Below, piece after piece: positions 6,433-6,471 of a DNA stretch of 6,471 nucleotides (position 1 is the stretch's first letter; every line of letters starts with the position of its first letter). Origin of the DNA: Siphonobacter sp047605205 (GTDB lineage Bacteria; Bacteroidota; Bacteroidia; Cytophagales; Spirosomataceae); contig JASGGE010000178.1 in NCBI GenBank assembly GCA_047605205.1, positions 1 through 6,471 of the forward strand. The letters are read 5' to 3'. Under the pieces are notes generated by a model, which was not told the origin of the DNA, searched no databases, and was given only the letters and a program-made list of their open reading frames with translations. The position numbers and the translations under genes were made by a program.

Positions 6433-6471
6433 AAAAGTTAGTTAACGAGAGTGCAGGACCTCACATGATAT

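Noticed and set aside
6438..6471. Possible start of a tRNA or another gene at the window end
   Set aside because: No tRNA arm pattern or convincing reading frame can be seen in the few bases available.
1..6471. A defence system, mobile element, CRISPR array or biosynthetic cluster
   Set aside because: No transposase, integrase, repeat-spacer pattern, toxin-antitoxin pair or defence domain is present; all genes fit a stable chromosomal background.

Overview
The window looks like an ordinary housekeeping stretch of a Bacteroidota chromosome, most likely Cytophagales. The genus is not determined. The evidence is the protein families (a DUF2279 protein, a DUF2027 protein with a C-terminal Smr domain, a DUF4403 lipoprotein and a large membrane-anchored vWA protein), the lack of Shine-Dalgarno sequences, and three exact matches to the Bacteroidota -7 promoter element TAnnTTTG. 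The source of that assignment is family recognition and motif reading, not a database search.

Left half, minus strand (3142 down to 1): fabG (248 aa, complete, with all SDR catalytic residues), a 97-bp gap holding a long hairpin, a 685-aa vWA-domain membrane protein that appears to start at TTG, and 8 bp later a DUF2279 protein with a signal peptide, cut off by the window edge. The three genes run the same way and may be co-transcribed from a promoter at about 3175. The hairpin between the first two could separate or modulate them.

Centre (3143-3470): a 328-bp divergent intergenic region with no credible gene. It holds back-to-back -7 elements, both TACTTTTG, and a cluster of small inverted repeats at 3201-3245.

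Right half, plus strand (3471-6471): a 314-aa DUF2027-Smr protein, then 6 bp later a 471-aa DUF4403 lipoprotein (a clear two-gene operon), then rnpB, the class A RNA of RNase P. rnpB has its own promoter-like element and an enlarged, structurally ambiguous hairpin just before its 3' P4 strand. The last 65 bases hold one AT-rich dyad and no gene.

Together the window encodes fatty-acid synthesis (FabG), tRNA maturation (RNase P RNA) and four envelope or nucleic-acid proteins of unknown or poorly known function. I see no mobile element, CRISPR array, defence system or sign of recent transfer. The points most worth a second look are the intergenic hairpin, the non-ATG starts, the possible internal duplication in the DUF4403 protein and the rnpB 3' insertion.
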